Below are positions 1 to 9,486 of a stretch of 64,000 bases of DNA, piece after piece. The notes beneath the pieces were generated by a model. The model saw only the letters and a program-made list of their open reading frames with translations, had not been told where the DNA came from and did no database searches. The position numbers and the translations under genes are program-made. Origin of the DNA: Aquirufa lenticrescens (GTDB lineage: Bacteria; Bacteroidota; Bacteroidia; Cytophagales; Spirosomataceae); contig NZ_CP049834.1 in NCBI RefSeq assembly GCF_019916085.1, positions 2,060,501 through 2,124,500 of the forward strand, written 5' to 3'. The stretch's first letter is position 1, and every line of letters starts with the position of its first letter.

Positions 1-2
1 AC

Positions 3-2642
3 ATCAACGTAGTAACGAAGTCAGGTACAAATGATTGGACTGGTTCTGCCTACTATTTTGGTACAGACCAAAACCAAGTTGGTAATAAAATCGGTGATGT
101 CGTGAACCAATATGGTAACTTCCAAAGAGGTCAATTCGGTGGTCGTATCGGTGGTGCTATCGTTAAAAACAAATTGTTTATCTTCGGATCATTCGAGCAA
201 GAATTACAAACTCAACCAGGATCTAACTTTGTTGCTAGACGTGCGGGTTCTGCAGCTGGTAACCAATCGGTTGCTACAGTTGAGCAATTAGAAGCTATCA
301 AAAGCTTGTTAAAATCGAAGTTTAACTACGATCCAGGTGCTTACGAGAACTGGGATAAAGAAAATTATTCACAAAAAGCGAACATTCGTTTAGATTGGAA
401 TATTTCTGACAAGCACAAGTTTAACTTGAAATACAACTACCTACGTTCTTATGCTGATGTTAGCCCATCTTCATCAGGATCTTTGTCAGGTGGTCGTAAC
501 CCATCGGCTACGGTATTACCTTTCCAAGGTTCATTATACCGTATCAACAACAACTTAGATTCGTATATTGCTGAATTGAACTCAACGTTCTCAAGCAAAT
601 TAGCGAATAACTTGACTGTTGGTTACACACAAATGCGTGACTTCCGCGAATCACCTGTAAATAACACTCCGTTCCCTACAGTTGATATCGGTAACAATAA
701 CTTAAACTCATTAACTGCTTTTGGTTTCGAGCCATTCTCAGCTAACAACATCTTGGATTCAGATATCTTCCAATTATCTGATAACTTGACTTACTATGCA
801 GGCAATCACGTATTTACGTTAGGTGCTGCGTTTGAGATGAATGCATTTAGAAATGGTTTTGCTCCTAACTACTATGGTGGCTACCAATTCAAGTCAGTAG
901 ATGACTTTATCGCCTCTGTAAACACAGGTGTTTCTAATGCAGTTCAATACCAACAATCTTGGTCTAACTACGCTACATTCCCATTTGCGGAAATGAAGGG
1001 TAACACAACTTCATTGTATGTTCAAGATGAAATCACAGCAGCTAAAGGATTGAAATTAACTTTCGGTCTACGTGCAGATGGAACTTCATTCCCTGTAGAT
1101 AATGATCCTAAGTATAACAATGCTTACGTTCCTAGCTTGACTTTCCGTAATAACACGGTATTAAGAACAAACCAATTGCCAGACTTTACGACTTTATGGT
1201 CTCCACGTTTTGGATTTAACTGGGATGTGAAAGATGACAAGACTACGCAAGTACGTGGTGGTTTAGGTATCTTCTCTGGACGTGTTCCTTACGTTTGGTT
1301 ATCTAACCAATTGTCTAACAATGGTGTGTTGTTTGGATCTGAGCGTTTATCAAATCCTACAAACCGTCCATTCAACGCGAATGTAGATGCTTACCGTCCA
1401 GCGGTAGCTACTTCTATTATCCCTACGTCTTATAACTTAGCGGTAACAGATCCTAACTTCAAGTTCTCTCAAGTATTCCGTGCTAATTTAGCGGTAGATA
1501 AGAGCTTAGGTAATGGTTGGTTAGTATCATTAGAAGGTATCTATACAAAGGATATCAACGCTGTCTATTTGGAAAACGTAAACTTACCAGATTCGAAAGT
1601 GAAAGCAGTAGGTGCTGACAACCGTGTCATTTATTACACTGCTGCTAATGGTATCCCTACGAATACGAAGAACAACCAAATCTATGGTGGTACAAAAGGA
1701 TTAAATGCTCCTACCACTGGAAATACTGGTTTGAATCCGAATATTTCTGATGCGATTTTGATCAAGAATACACAATTAGGTTATTCTTATGCATTAACTG
1801 CAACGGTTTCTAAGGCATTTGATAATGGCCTATTTGCTTCCTTATCTTACACAAACTCTGATTCTCGTTCAGTGAATGACGGTGGTTCTATCGCTCAATC
1901 ACAATGGAGAGATCGCGTTGTGTCTGGAGATCCTAATGAAGACGTAGCTTCTTATTCTTCTTATATGCAATCACACCGTTTCAACGCGTATGGCTCATAT
2001 AAATTGAATTACTTGAACGAAAAAGCTTCAACTACTTTTGGATTTACGTATTCAGTTGCTCCAGCAGGTCGTTTCTCTTACACGTATTCAGGTGATATGA
2101 ATGGTGATGGTCAAACAGCGAATGACTTGATGTATATCCCACGTGGAGAAGGTGAAATTATCTTAAAAGACAAAGTTATTTCTTATAACGTTTCTCAGAA
2201 ATTCACTTACACTGCAGCACAACAATGGGCTGATTTAGATAAGTACATCTCTCAAGATGCTTATTTGAACTCTCGTCGTGGACAGTATGCTGAGCGTAAC
2301 GGTGCTGAATTACCTTGGGCTGCTAACTTTGATTTCAAAGTAATCCAAGATTTCTACATCAATGTAGGTGGTAAGAAAAATACGTTACAATTCACTTTGG
2401 ATGTATTTAACTTAGGTAACTACGCTTCGTCACAATGGGGCTTAAATCAAACAGCTTTACGTGCTGGTTTAGTATCTTTCTTAGGTAATGATGCTGCTAC
2501 AGGTAAGCCAACGTTTGAATTCCCTCACCGTTACCAAGGTAACCCAACATCATCTGTACCATTGACAGATTCATTCCAACGTAGCTTTGGTTTAGGATCA
2601 AGATGGCAAGCACAGTTTGGTGTACGTTATATCTTCAATTAA
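3..2642 (+). CDS. TonB-dependent receptor, Oar-like (5' truncated)
   Basis: Outer-membrane receptor that takes up large nutrients using TonB energy. The reading frame is open from the first full codon at base 3, so the gene starts outside the window; a GTG at 102 is only an internal Val. The first visible residues read INVVTKSGTNDWTGSAYYF, the typical end of a plug domain in the carboxypeptidase-regulatory/Oar-like group. The rest (about 879 residues in all) is an alternating aromatic beta-barrel ending in FGVRYIFN, as expected for an outer-membrane protein. Codon use is strongly biased to GGT, CGT, AAC and TTA, suggesting high expression (inference). Its substrate cannot be told from the sequence. 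There is no SusD-type partner downstream, which argues against a SusCD pair. Confidence 0.9.
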   Translation: MNVVTKSGTNDWTGSAYYFGTDQNQVGNKIGDVVNQYGNFQRGQFGGRIGGAIVKNKLFIFGSFEQELQTQPGSNFVARRAGSAAGNQSVATVEQLEAIKSLLKSKFNYDPGAYENWDKENYSQKANIRLDWNISDKHKFNLKYNYLRSYADVSPSSSGSLSGGRNPSATVLPFQGSLYRINNNLDSYIAELNSTFSSKLANNLTVGYTQMRDFRESPVNNTPFPTVDIGNNNLNSLTAFGFEPFSANNILDSDIFQLSDNLTYYAGNHVFTLGAAFEMNAFRNGFAPNYYGGYQFKSVDDFIASVNTGVSNAVQYQQSWSNYATFPFAEMKGNTTSLYVQDEITAAKGLKLTFGLRADGTSFPVDNDPKYNNAYVPSLTFRNNTVLRTNQLPDFTTLWSPRFGFNWDVKDDKTTQVRGGLGIFSGRVPYVWLSNQLSNNGVLFGSERLSNPTNRPFNANVDAYRPAVATSIIPTSYNLAVTDPNFKFSQVFRANLAVDKSLGNGWLVSLEGIYTKDINAVYLENVNLPDSKVKAVGADNRVIYYTAANGIPTNTKNNQIYGGTKGLNAPTTGNTGLNPNISDAILIKNTQLGYSYALTATVSKAFDNGLFASLSYTNSDSRSVNDGGSIAQSQWRDRVVSGDPNEDVASYSSYMQSHRFNAYGSYKLNYLNEKASTTFGFTYSVAPAGRFSYTYSGDMNGDGQTANDLMYIPRGEGEIILKDKVISYNVSQKFTYTAAQQWADLDKYISQDAYLNSRRGQYAERNGAELPWAANFDFKVIQDFYINVGGKKNTLQFTLDVFNLGNYASSQWGLNQTALRAGLVSFLGNDAATGKPTFEFPHRYQGNPTSSVPLTDSFQRSFGLGSRWQAQFGVRYIFN

Positions 2643-2693
2643 AACTAATTGGCTTTGCCAATACAAACTGATTGGCCTCGCCAATTCAGTTTT
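2641..2693 (+). repeat. Nested inverted repeats in the receptor 3' region
   Basis: Two small hairpins of the form ATTGGC-N3-GCCAAT lie at 2648-2662 and 2671-2685. The outer arms 2641-2653 and 2680-2693 also pair with each other over 13 bases with a single bulged C. The RNA could therefore fold as one long hairpin or as two short ones. It overlaps the receptor stop codon and precedes a normal terminator, so it may protect the mRNA 3' end (inference). Confidence 0.6.
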
Positions 2694-2700
2694 AAGTCAA

Positions 2701-2734
2701 AACAAAAGGGAGCAAATGCTCCCTTTTGTTTTTT
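2701..2734 (+). terminator. Intrinsic terminator of the TonB receptor
   Basis: Perfect 13-bp stem (2701-2713 with 2718-2730), AAAT loop and a run of T after the right arm. The GGGAGC/GCTCCC core makes it a strong terminator for the plus strand. Confidence 0.9.
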
Positions 2735-2799
2735 AGTCGCAAGTCAAAGAGTCATCGAAAGAATAAAGCATATAGCCACAAAGAATAAAGTTGGTTAAC

Positions 2800-2826
2800 A
2801 AAAAAGGCGCAATCTGCGCCTTTTTT
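2800..2826. terminator. Second hairpin terminator, usable on both strands
   Basis: GGCGCA-ATC-TGCGCC core at 2806-2820, flanked by six A on the left and six T on the right, so it reads as a terminator on either strand. There is no gene between it and the previous terminator. Confidence 0.85.
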
Positions 2827-2846
2827 GTTTGTATAGTACCCAGAAG

Positions 2847-2910
2847 TTTTAAAAAATGCGAGGGCACAAAATTATTGCAAAGCACAATTTTAGCCCTCGC
2901 TTTTTTAAAA
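2847..2910. terminator. Long hairpin at the 3' end of the UDP-xylose synthase gene
   Basis: GCGAGGGC (2858-2865) pairs with GCCCTCGC (2893-2900), extended by A/T tracts on both sides, with an inner AAAATT/AATTTT pair at 2868-2873 and 2886-2891. It overlaps the stop codon of the minus-strand gene at 2905 and would end that operon; the T tract on the plus strand also fits readthrough protection. Confidence 0.8.
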
Positions 2911-3876
2911 CTCTTTGTGATGCGCCATTCTAAACAAATCGTCCTTACTCAATGACTTGAAGTAATCGTAAGTGATCTTCAATCCCTCTGCACGACTCAC
3001 CTTGGGTTCCCAGCCTAGAATGCTGCGCGCCTTGGTAATGTCTGGTTTGCGTTGTTTAGGGTCATCTGTAGGTAATGGAAGAGAAATCAACTTCTGTGAG
3101 GTGCCCGTTAATTTAATGATTTCCTCGCCAAATTCTTTGATGGTGATCTCATCCGGATTTCCAATATTCACAGGTTGTGCATAATCGCTCAATAAAAGGC
3201 GATAAATACCTTCGACTAAATCATCTACATAGCAGAAAGAACGTGTCTGAGAACCATCTCCAAACATCGTTAAATCCTCACCACGCAAGGCTTGTCCTAT
3301 GAATGCCGGTAATACACGACCATCATTCAGTCGCATGCGAGGCCCGTAGGTATTGAAAATACGAATGATGCGTGTTTCTAAACCATGATACGTATGGTAG
3401 GCCATCGTCATCGCTTCTTGAAAACGTTTAGCTTCATCATAAACGCCACGCGGTCCCACCGGGTTTACATTTCCCCAATACTCCTCTGGTTGCGGATGAA
3501 CATTCGGGTCTCCGTAAACTTCTGATGTAGAGGCGATCAAAACGCGTGCTTTTTTAACCCTAGCTAAACCTAAGCAATTATGGATTCCCAGTGATCCCAC
3601 TTTCAAGGTTTGGATCGGAATCTTCAAATAGTCGATAGGAGAGGCAGGCGAGGCAAAGTGTAGGATATAATCCAAATCACCTGGAACGTGGATGAATTTG
3701 GAAACATCGTGGTGGTAGAACTCAAAGTGTTCTAATTTGAACAAATGTTCAATGTTTTTTAGATCGCCCGTGATCAAATTATCCATGGCGATTACGTGGT
3801 AACCCTCTTTGATAAAGCGATCGCATAAATGAGATCCTAGAAATCCAGCTCCGCCGGTGATTAAAATTCGTTTCAT
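2905..3876 (-). CDS. UDP-glucuronate decarboxylase (UDP-xylose synthase)
   Basis: Short-chain dehydrogenase-type enzyme that converts UDP-glucuronate to UDP-xylose with bound NAD, a cytosolic step in polysaccharide precursor supply. The 323-residue protein starts with a Rossmann motif GGAGFLG (G8, G11, G14) and carries the STSEVYG stretch around residues 116-122 and the YDEAK active-site pair Y146/K150. The phrase SPASPIDY and the [11 protein letters not shown] region are typical of UXS and not of GalE or RfbB. Its ATG follows the ugd stop codon after one base, so the enzyme that makes its substrate lies just upstream in the same operon. The assignment is strong; a plain 4-epimerase is unlikely. 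Confidence 0.93.
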   Translation of the reverse strand: MKRILITGGAGFLGSHLCDRFIKEGYHVIAMDNLITGDLKNIEHLFKLEHFEFYHHDVSKFIHVPGDLDYILHFASPASPIDYLKIPIQTLKVGSLGIHNCLGLARVKKARVLIASTSEVYGDPNVHPQPEEYWGNVNPVGPRGVYDEAKRFQEAMTMAYHTYHGLETRIIRIFNTYGPRMRLNDGRVLPAFIGQALRGEDLTMFGDGSQTRSFCYVDDLVEGIYRLLLSDYAQPVNIGNPDEITIKEFGEEIIKLTGTSQKLISLPLPTDDPKQRKPDITKARSILGWEPKVSRAEGLKITYDYFKSLSKDDLFRMAHHKEF

Positions 3877-3877
3877 A

Positions 3878-5188
3878 TTAGTGTATGGTTTGGCGGCCGA
3901 TGGAATAATAGGTATAGCCTAGTTCCTGCATTTGGTTTAATTCGTATAAATTTCTGCCGTCAAAAATGACTTTATTCTTCAATAAACTATCCATTCGCTC
4001 GAAGTCTGGCGTTCTGAATTGTGGCCATTCTGTGACGATTAAAAGAGCATCTGCGCCCTCTAAAGCTTCGTATGGGTTTTTAGTAAATGTGATTTTATCG
4101 CCCATTAATTGCTTCACGTGGCCCATTGCTTCAGGGTCATAGGCACTCACGGATGCTCCTAATTCTAATAAGGCATCGATGTTGTACAAAGCGGGTGCTT
4201 CACGGATATCATCCGTATAGGGTTTGAAAGCTAAACCCCAAATGGCAATTTTCTTTCCTGCTAAATCACCTTTGAAGTGTTTTGCTAGATGTGGAATGAG
4301 TTTAGTTTTTTGATTTTCATTCACTTTCATTACGGAGTCCAAAATCTTAAACTCATAATCGTTCTCCGCCGAAGTTTTAGCCAGCGCTTGCACATCCTTA
4401 GGAAAGCAACTTCCACCATATCCAATACCTGCAAATAAGAAGCGTTTCCCGATGCGAGAATCGGTTCCGATTCCCTTGCGCACCTCGTCCACATTCGCAC
4501 CTACCAGTTCGCATAAGTTCGCAATCTCGTTCATGAAGGTGATTTTGGTCGCTAAAAAGGCATTGGCTGCGTATTTTGTTAATTCAGCCGAACGTTCATC
4601 CATAAAGATAATTGGATTTCCCTGGCGAACTAAAGGCGCATATAAGCGAGACATTAAGTCTTTTGCACGATCTGATTGAGTACCTATCACCACTCGATCA
4701 GGTTTCATAAAATCCTCCACTGCCACGCCCTCGCGTAGAAATTCAGGATTGGAAACCACATCGAATTCGACTGTAGCATTTTTCGCTATAGCTGCTCTTA
4801 CCTTATCTGATGTTCCCACCGGAACGGTACTCTTATCGATGATAACGGTATAATCAGATAATATGGGGCCTAAGTCATTGGCTACCTGCAGAATGTATTT
4901 TAAGTCTGCAGAACCATCGGCACCTGGAGGGGTAGGGAGGGCTAAGAATATGACTTTTGCTCCTTCAATTCCTTCTTTTAAAGAAGTGGTGAAATGAAGG
5001 CGTCCTTCTTGGGTATTTCTTTGGAATAAATCATCTAATCCAGGCTCGTAAATGGGAATTTTCCCAGCCTGCATTTGCTGTACTTTTTCTTGATTGATGT
5101 CTACGCAAGTTACTTGGTTTCCTGTTTCTGCGAAACAAGTTCCAGTGACTAAACCTACGTATCCAGTTCCTACAACGGCTATTTTCAT
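3878..5188 (-). CDS. ugd: UDP-glucose 6-dehydrogenase
   Basis: Oxidises UDP-glucose to UDP-glucuronate with two NAD+ in the cytosol. The 436-residue protein has the N-terminal GTGYVG NAD motif (residues 7-12), a KSTVPVGT stretch near 119-126, and the catalytic cysteine C261 in YGGSCFPKD. The C-terminal UDP-binding domain is complete, and the length is normal for the family. The ATG lies 4 bases after the pafA stop and the product feeds the following UDP-xylose synthase. A UDP-ManNAc dehydrogenase is less likely because the motifs and the neighbour both fit Ugd. Confidence 0.95.
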   Translation of the reverse strand: MKIAVVGTGYVGLVTGTCFAETGNQVTCVDINQEKVQQMQAGKIPIYEPGLDDLFQRNTQEGRLHFTTSLKEGIEGAKVIFLALPTPPGADGSADLKYILQVANDLGPILSDYTVIIDKSTVPVGTSDKVRAAIAKNATVEFDVVSNPEFLREGVAVEDFMKPDRVVIGTQSDRAKDLMSRLYAPLVRQGNPIIFMDERSAELTKYAANAFLATKITFMNEIANLCELVGANVDEVRKGIGTDSRIGKRFLFAGIGYGGSCFPKDVQALAKTSAENDYEFKILDSVMKVNENQKTKLIPHLAKHFKGDLAGKKIAIWGLAFKPYTDDIREAPALYNIDALLELGASVSAYDPEAMGHVKQLMGDKITFTKNPYEALEGADALLIVTEWPQFRTPDFERMDSLLKNKVIFDGRNLYELNQMQELGYTYYSIGRQTIH

Positions 5189-5192
5189 ATAA

Positions 5193-6785
5193 TTACTGTA
5201 TTACTTTTCCAATACTTCCCGTAGGTTCACTGATTTTTAACCAATTCGCTAAGGTGCTGGAAATATCGCTAATGTTTGTTCTTACGCTTATTTCTCTCGG
5301 TTTTATATTCCATCCAAAGAATAAAAGAGGAACGTGTGTATCATAGGCATATACCGTGCTATGAGAAGCACCCGTTTTATAACCTGAAACCCACTGCGGC
5401 CTTAATAAATACATAAAATCACCACTTCTGGCTTGGTTGTACCCATTTGTTAAGATTTCACGGTAAATGGCAGGAATAGGGCTTAAACCAATTTCTCGCA
5501 TGGAGATGAACTCAGCAACTCCAGGTTGTCTTTTGAATATTTTCTCCAAAATTTTTCCTACTACCTCCTTCGAAATACGCAATCTATCTATGTTAGCATG
5601 ATTCAAGTAGATTTGGTTATTTTCTACCCCTACGATCAGGTTGACATCGCCAAATTCTTTTCTTAATGCCTCTTTGGCTTCCGATACCGCTTTTTCTGTC
5701 TCAAAAGTCCCACCAGGCATTCGTTTACTCTTTAGGTAGTGCTGATTGTCTGCGACTGCATGATCAGCAGTTAAGAAAACCAGGTATTGATTTTTACCTA
5801 TTTTGGCATCTAAATAATCTAAAATTTCTGAAATGTCTTTATCTAAGCGCAAATAGGTATCCTCTACTTCAATGGATTGAGGTCCAAAAGCATGGCCCAC
5901 ATAATCCGTCGACGAAAAGCTAAGAGCCAAGAAATCGGTTGTCCCATTCTTACCTAATTTCTCCTCCTCTAAGGTCTTTAATGCGAATTCTTTCAACAAA
6001 CTATTGCCATATGGAGTCTTACGAAAACCCTCAAGCATATTCTTTCCTTTTAAATCGTGAGGGAAAGTTGGCGTTTTTTCATCCCCAATCTTGCCTTCAT
6101 AGGGGCTATCATCTTCCGCTGATCGTGTGTAAGAAGCAATCGGATACAAGGTATTCCAGCCTTGATTCAGGTATTTTTGTGGTCTACCTTCTAAATTAAA
6201 TTTTTGCACCCAAGTGGGTAATTCTTTCATATAGAAGGTAGATGAAATCCAGTAACCATCAGCTGAATCATACCAATAAGAGGCATCTGCCGTGTGACCA
6301 CCTGGAATGATTGAACCTCGATCTTTCAAGGATATGGCAATCGTTTTTGATTTATAATTCTGAGCCATCTTTAATTGGTCTGTGATGGTCGAGGTGAAAA
6401 GATTGCGTGGAGACATCATTCCTGCTTTACTTTTGCTGCCTACTGTTTGAACCGTAGAGTCATCTACACAGTACACTTTTTTGCCGGATGCCACATCAAT
6501 CCAATCATTTTCTACAATACCGTGAATAGCAGGGACAGAACCAGTATAAATGCTCGCATGCCCAGCTGCCGTGACTGTGGGCGCATAGTTGTAATGGTTA
6601 TCGGTGCAATTGATTCCCTCTTTCATAAGCCTTTTAAAGCCTTTGTCTGAATAACGGTCATAGTATTTGTATAGGTATTCGTAGCGCATTTGGTCTACCA
6701 CTATTCCTACGACTAAAGCAGGTTTTTTCTGAGCCAAAGAGGGCAATGACAGTAGTCCTAAGAAAATGAAAAGCAATTTTTTCAT
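5193..6785 (-). CDS. pafA: Exported alkaline phosphatase, PafA type
   Basis: Broad phosphate-monoesterase of the alkaline phosphatase superfamily, probably periplasmic. I start it at the ATG at 6785 because that gives a clear signal peptide (MKKLLFIFLGLLSLPSLAQ) and a 4-base ATGA overlap with the upstream gene; the frame is open further upstream but codes nothing plausible. Visible active-site parts are the metal ligand D31 in VVDQMR, the nucleophile T72 in PTVTAAGH, the K154/R156 pair in LKDRG that marks PafA monoesterases among the phosphodiesterase-like enzymes, and later DYVGHAFGP and TADHAVADN metal motifs. Length is 530 residues, normal for PafA. It is the second gene of a minus-strand operon ending with ugd and uxs. 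Confidence 0.9.
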   Translation of the reverse strand: MKKLLFIFLGLLSLPSLAQKKPALVVGIVVDQMRYEYLYKYYDRYSDKGFKRLMKEGINCTDNHYNYAPTVTAAGHASIYTGSVPAIHGIVENDWIDVASGKKVYCVDDSTVQTVGSKSKAGMMSPRNLFTSTITDQLKMAQNYKSKTIAISLKDRGSIIPGGHTADASYWYDSADGYWISSTFYMKELPTWVQKFNLEGRPQKYLNQGWNTLYPIASYTRSAEDDSPYEGKIGDEKTPTFPHDLKGKNMLEGFRKTPYGNSLLKEFALKTLEEEKLGKNGTTDFLALSFSSTDYVGHAFGPQSIEVEDTYLRLDKDISEILDYLDAKIGKNQYLVFLTADHAVADNQHYLKSKRMPGGTFETEKAVSEAKEALRKEFGDVNLIVGVENNQIYLNHANIDRLRISKEVVGKILEKIFKRQPGVAEFISMREIGLSPIPAIYREILTNGYNQARSGDFMYLLRPQWVSGYKTGASHSTVYAYDTHVPLLFFGWNIKPREISVRTNISDISSTLANWLKISEPTGSIGKVIQ

Positions 6786-7225
6786 AAATAAGGGGGGAAT
6801 TCGTTTAAAATTTTTGTTGAATGATGTAGTATAATATTTTGTAGGCCATTGGTAAGAACAAGGTACTCGGCTTGTTGAATTTTCTGATACTGACTGATTT
6901 GTTGTAAGGTATTTAAATTGATCTCCACATGAGGTGCTTTGCATTCAATCAGCATAAAAACCTCGCCGTTGTTCTTAAAAAGTCGAATATCAGTTCTTCT
7001 ATTCAATTGATCCACCTTCATGCTTCCTTCAATTTGAAAAAGAGACGCAGGGTATTTCAATTCATTCACTAAATAATGTAAGCAATGCTGCCTAACCCAT
7101 TCTTCAGGTGTCAGCAATCGATATTTCTTAGTGATCTCCTCAAAAATATACAATTTTCCTTCCTTTTTCTTTACTTTGTGAGAATAGGCAGGAAAGACTA
7201 AGTTTAATTCTGGAGATGTGATCAT
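6782..7225 (-). CDS. Stand-alone HSDR_N-type (PD-(D/E)XK) nuclease-like protein
   Basis: Small cytosolic protein of 147 residues that looks like the N-terminal nuclease domain of type I restriction HsdR subunits (HSDR_N_2 family). From the ATG at 7225, D79 in the RRTDIRLF strand and E94-C-K96 in LIECKAP form the expected D...ExK nuclease core. A TTG three codons upstream (7234) is possible but less likely. No helicase, methylase or specificity gene is near, so it is not part of a restriction system here. Its stop codon overlaps the pafA start (ATGA), so it is translationally coupled to a phosphatase and sugar-nucleotide genes. The true function is unknown. Confidence 0.75.
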   Translation of the reverse strand: MITSPELNLVFPAYSHKVKKKEGKLYIFEEITKKYRLLTPEEWVRQHCLHYLVNELKYPASLFQIEGSMKVDQLNRRTDIRLFKNNGEVFMLIECKAPHVEINLNTLQQISQYQKIQQAEYLVLTNGLQNIILHHSTKILNEFPPYL

Positions 7226-7292
7226 CTTTATCAATATAAGCTCTAAATTAATCTTTTTGCTTAATTAATTCATCACAACGGAGTGTATAAAT

Positions 7293-8066
7293 ATGAAAAC
7301 GAAAGAGGAAATTGTACAGAATTGGTTACCCCGCTATACGGGCACGAATTCAGAGGATTTTGGTCAGTATATATTATTAACCAATTTCAAGAATTACGTG
7401 GATATGTTCGCGGAGAAATTTGGTGTGGATATAAAGGGCCACGATCGCCCCATGCAGACGGCTACGGCACATAATATTACGATTATCAATTTTGGAATGG
7501 GTTCACCCATGGCCGCCACGGTGATGGATATTTTATCCGCCATCAGCCCTAAAGCAGTCCTTTTTTTAGGGAAATGTGGTGGATTGAAGAAGAATTTAGC
7601 ATTAGGAGACCTAATCCTTCCGATTGCGGCGGTTAGAGGAGAAGGAACATCAGATGAATATATGCCTAAAGAAATTCCGGCATTGCCATCGTTCCGCTTG
7701 CAACGTGCGGTTTCTTCGATGATTAAGAAACATGAATTGGATTATTGGACAGGTTTAATTTATACGACTAATCGCCGGGTTTGGGAACACGATGAAGTAT
7801 TCAAGACTTATTTATCGGATATTCGGGCGATGGGCATCGATATGGAAACAGCTACCATTTTCACCGTGGGTTTCAAGAATAAAATTCCACACGGGGCTCT
7901 TTTATTAGTGTCCGATAACCCAATGACACCAGATGGCGTAAAAACAGACGCTAGCGATAAAAAAGTAACGGCTAATTTTGTGGAAAAGCATCTTCAAATT
8001 GGGATAGATTCCCTCGAAGAATTAGCTAACTCCGGAGAGTCTGTGAAGCACTTACGTTTTGATTAA
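7293..8066 (+). CDS. amn: AMP nucleosidase
   Basis: Splits AMP into adenine and ribose 5-phosphate, a purine salvage and energy-balance step in the cytosol. The 257-residue protein is the short form that lacks the long N-terminal regulatory domain of the E. coli enzyme. It has the phosphorylase-fold motifs FGMGSPMAA (about 67-75), GKCGGL (93-98), GIDMETAT with E185, and SDNP with the catalytic D208. It is divergent from the HSDR_N gene and has its own terminator. A 5'-methylthioadenosine nucleosidase is a less likely reading, because the MP-binding and GKCGGL pattern fits AMN. Confidence 0.9.
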   Translation: MKTKEEIVQNWLPRYTGTNSEDFGQYILLTNFKNYVDMFAEKFGVDIKGHDRPMQTATAHNITIINFGMGSPMAATVMDILSAISPKAVLFLGKCGGLKKNLALGDLILPIAAVRGEGTSDEYMPKEIPALPSFRLQRAVSSMIKKHELDYWTGLIYTTNRRVWEHDEVFKTYLSDIRAMGIDMETATIFTVGFKNKIPHGALLLVSDNPMTPDGVKTDASDKKVTANFVEKHLQIGIDSLEELANSGESVKHLRFD

Positions 8067-8070
8067 ATAA

Positions 8071-8099
8071 AAAGGCCTTCTAAGTAGAAGGCCTTTTTT
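8071..8099. terminator. Bidirectional terminator between amn and the TPR gene
   Basis: Stem AAAGGCCTTCT (8071-8081), loop AAGT, right arm AGAAGGCC then six T. The A tract on the left lets it serve the convergent minus-strand gene as well. Confidence 0.9.
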
Positions 8100-8101
8100 A
8101 T

Positions 8102-9454
8102 TTAGTTACAATAATCTCGAATCACGTTATAGGCAGCTGCATAACCCAGTTCACCCGCTTTGCTTAAATCCAAGCAGCCTGTCGTATCGTTCAAGGCCAG
8201 TTTGATGATCCCTCGGATGAAATAGGCTTCGGCAAATTTGCTGTTTAATTCGATTGCGTTGTTGCAATCTTGAATGGCGTTGCGTTGATCTCCTAAACTC
8301 GATTTAGCTATTCCTCGTTGAAAATAAGCTTCAGCGTAAGTGGGTTGGAAGGAGATGGCGCGGTTGTAGTCATCAATTGCACTTTTGGGATCGCCCGTTT
8401 TTGCTTTGGCTAAACCGCGGTGGAAAAATACCTCTGCTCTTCCAGCACTCATGTCGCTCATTTTCGTACGATCGACTAATCCGTTCCGGATTTCGTCGAG
8501 TTGAATTTTGCCTAGTTTAGCGGTGTAAAGAATCTTCGCATTTTCATTATTCCCAAATTCAATAGCCTTCGTAAAATCTTCCATTGCTGCGCGTTGGTCG
8601 CCTAATTTGGCTTTAACGAATCCACGGCCATACATTGCCTCAATATTCTCTGGATCTAATTCTAAGGCCTTGTTGAAGTCCTCAAGCGCTCCTTTCTCTC
8701 CATTTTCACCCCGGTAATTTTCTAGCTGCGCTTTGCATAAGCCGGAATAATACCACTCCTCAGATTTTTCAGGACTCAATTTTAAAACTTCTGTGAAATC
8801 CGCTAATGCCCCTTTGAAGTCGGCTATTTTCATTTTGGCGAAAGCCCGTCCAGACAAGTAATTGGTGCGTTTTGGTGTGATTTCGATGGCTTTGTTGTAA
8901 TCTTCGATGCTTCCCGAATAATCACCTAATTTCGATTTGCTATCGGCTCTTACGGCTAATGTAGGGGCGTAATCCGGTAATAATTCGAGTGATTTATTGA
9001 AATCGGTGATGGCGCCACGGTAGTTTTCTAATTTGTTTTTGGAAATACCCCGACTCAGATAGGCAGTTCCTTCTAATGGATTTAAGCGAATCGCTTCGTT
9101 GTAATCTTGAATCGCTAAAGGATGATTGTCTTGCTTGCTGTAGCTTTGGCCACGTGCGATAAACGCTTCGAAGTAATTTGATTTTAGTTCTAAGGCTTTG
9201 TTGAAGTCCAAAATAGCTCCTTGAAAATCCTTCAAATTATATTTGGCAAAACCACGGTTATAAAAGGCAATAGGATTCGGATTAGCTGCCGTTTTCTCTA
9301 TTTCAAGGCTAAAGTTGCGTAGAGCATCCGCGTAATTCCCCGTTTTATTCTGGTTTAATCCTATTTCTAAATGATTTACCTCAGCTGTTTGTGCTGATAA
9401 AGAGAAATGACCAGCCATGATGGCGAAGGCTAAAATGCCCACTTTTAATTTCAT
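8102..9454 (-). CDS. Exported TPR-repeat protein
   Basis: The 450-residue protein begins with a signal peptide (cleavage probably after SLSAQ, about residue 22) and then consists almost wholly of 34-residue tetratricopeptide repeats, about eleven to twelve, with the usual pattern W/A-G-Y/F-A-P such as AFYNRGFAKYNLKDFQGAIL. Such proteins act as periplasmic protein-protein scaffolds in Bacteroidota; no catalytic domain is visible, so the partner is unknown. It stands alone between menA and the terminator shared with amn. The last 15 residues carry an isolated Cys pair (C433-region and final C-N). Confidence 0.8.
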   Translation of the reverse strand: MKLKVGILAFAIMAGHFSLSAQTAEVNHLEIGLNQNKTGNYADALRNFSLEIEKTAANPNPIAFYNRGFAKYNLKDFQGAILDFNKALELKSNYFEAFIARGQSYSKQDNHPLAIQDYNEAIRLNPLEGTAYLSRGISKNKLENYRGAITDFNKSLELLPDYAPTLAVRADSKSKLGDYSGSIEDYNKAIEITPKRTNYLSGRAFAKMKIADFKGALADFTEVLKLSPEKSEEWYYSGLCKAQLENYRGENGEKGALEDFNKALELDPENIEAMYGRGFVKAKLGDQRAAMEDFTKAIEFGNNENAKILYTAKLGKIQLDEIRNGLVDRTKMSDMSAGRAEVFFHRGLAKAKTGDPKSAIDDYNRAISFQPTYAEAYFQRGIAKSSLGDQRNAIQDCNNAIELNSKFAEAYFIRGIIKLALNDTTGCLDLSKAGELGYAAAYNVIRDYCN

Positions 9455-9486
9455 AGAAACTTATTTTTTTGTAAAAATAAGCGAAA

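Noticed and set aside
6782-7225. Type I restriction system
   Set aside because: Only the nuclease-like domain is present; there is no HsdM, HsdS or helicase anywhere near.
8102-9454. DNA tandem repeats
   Set aside because: The repeats exist at the protein level (TPR); the DNA copies are too diverged to be a repeat array.
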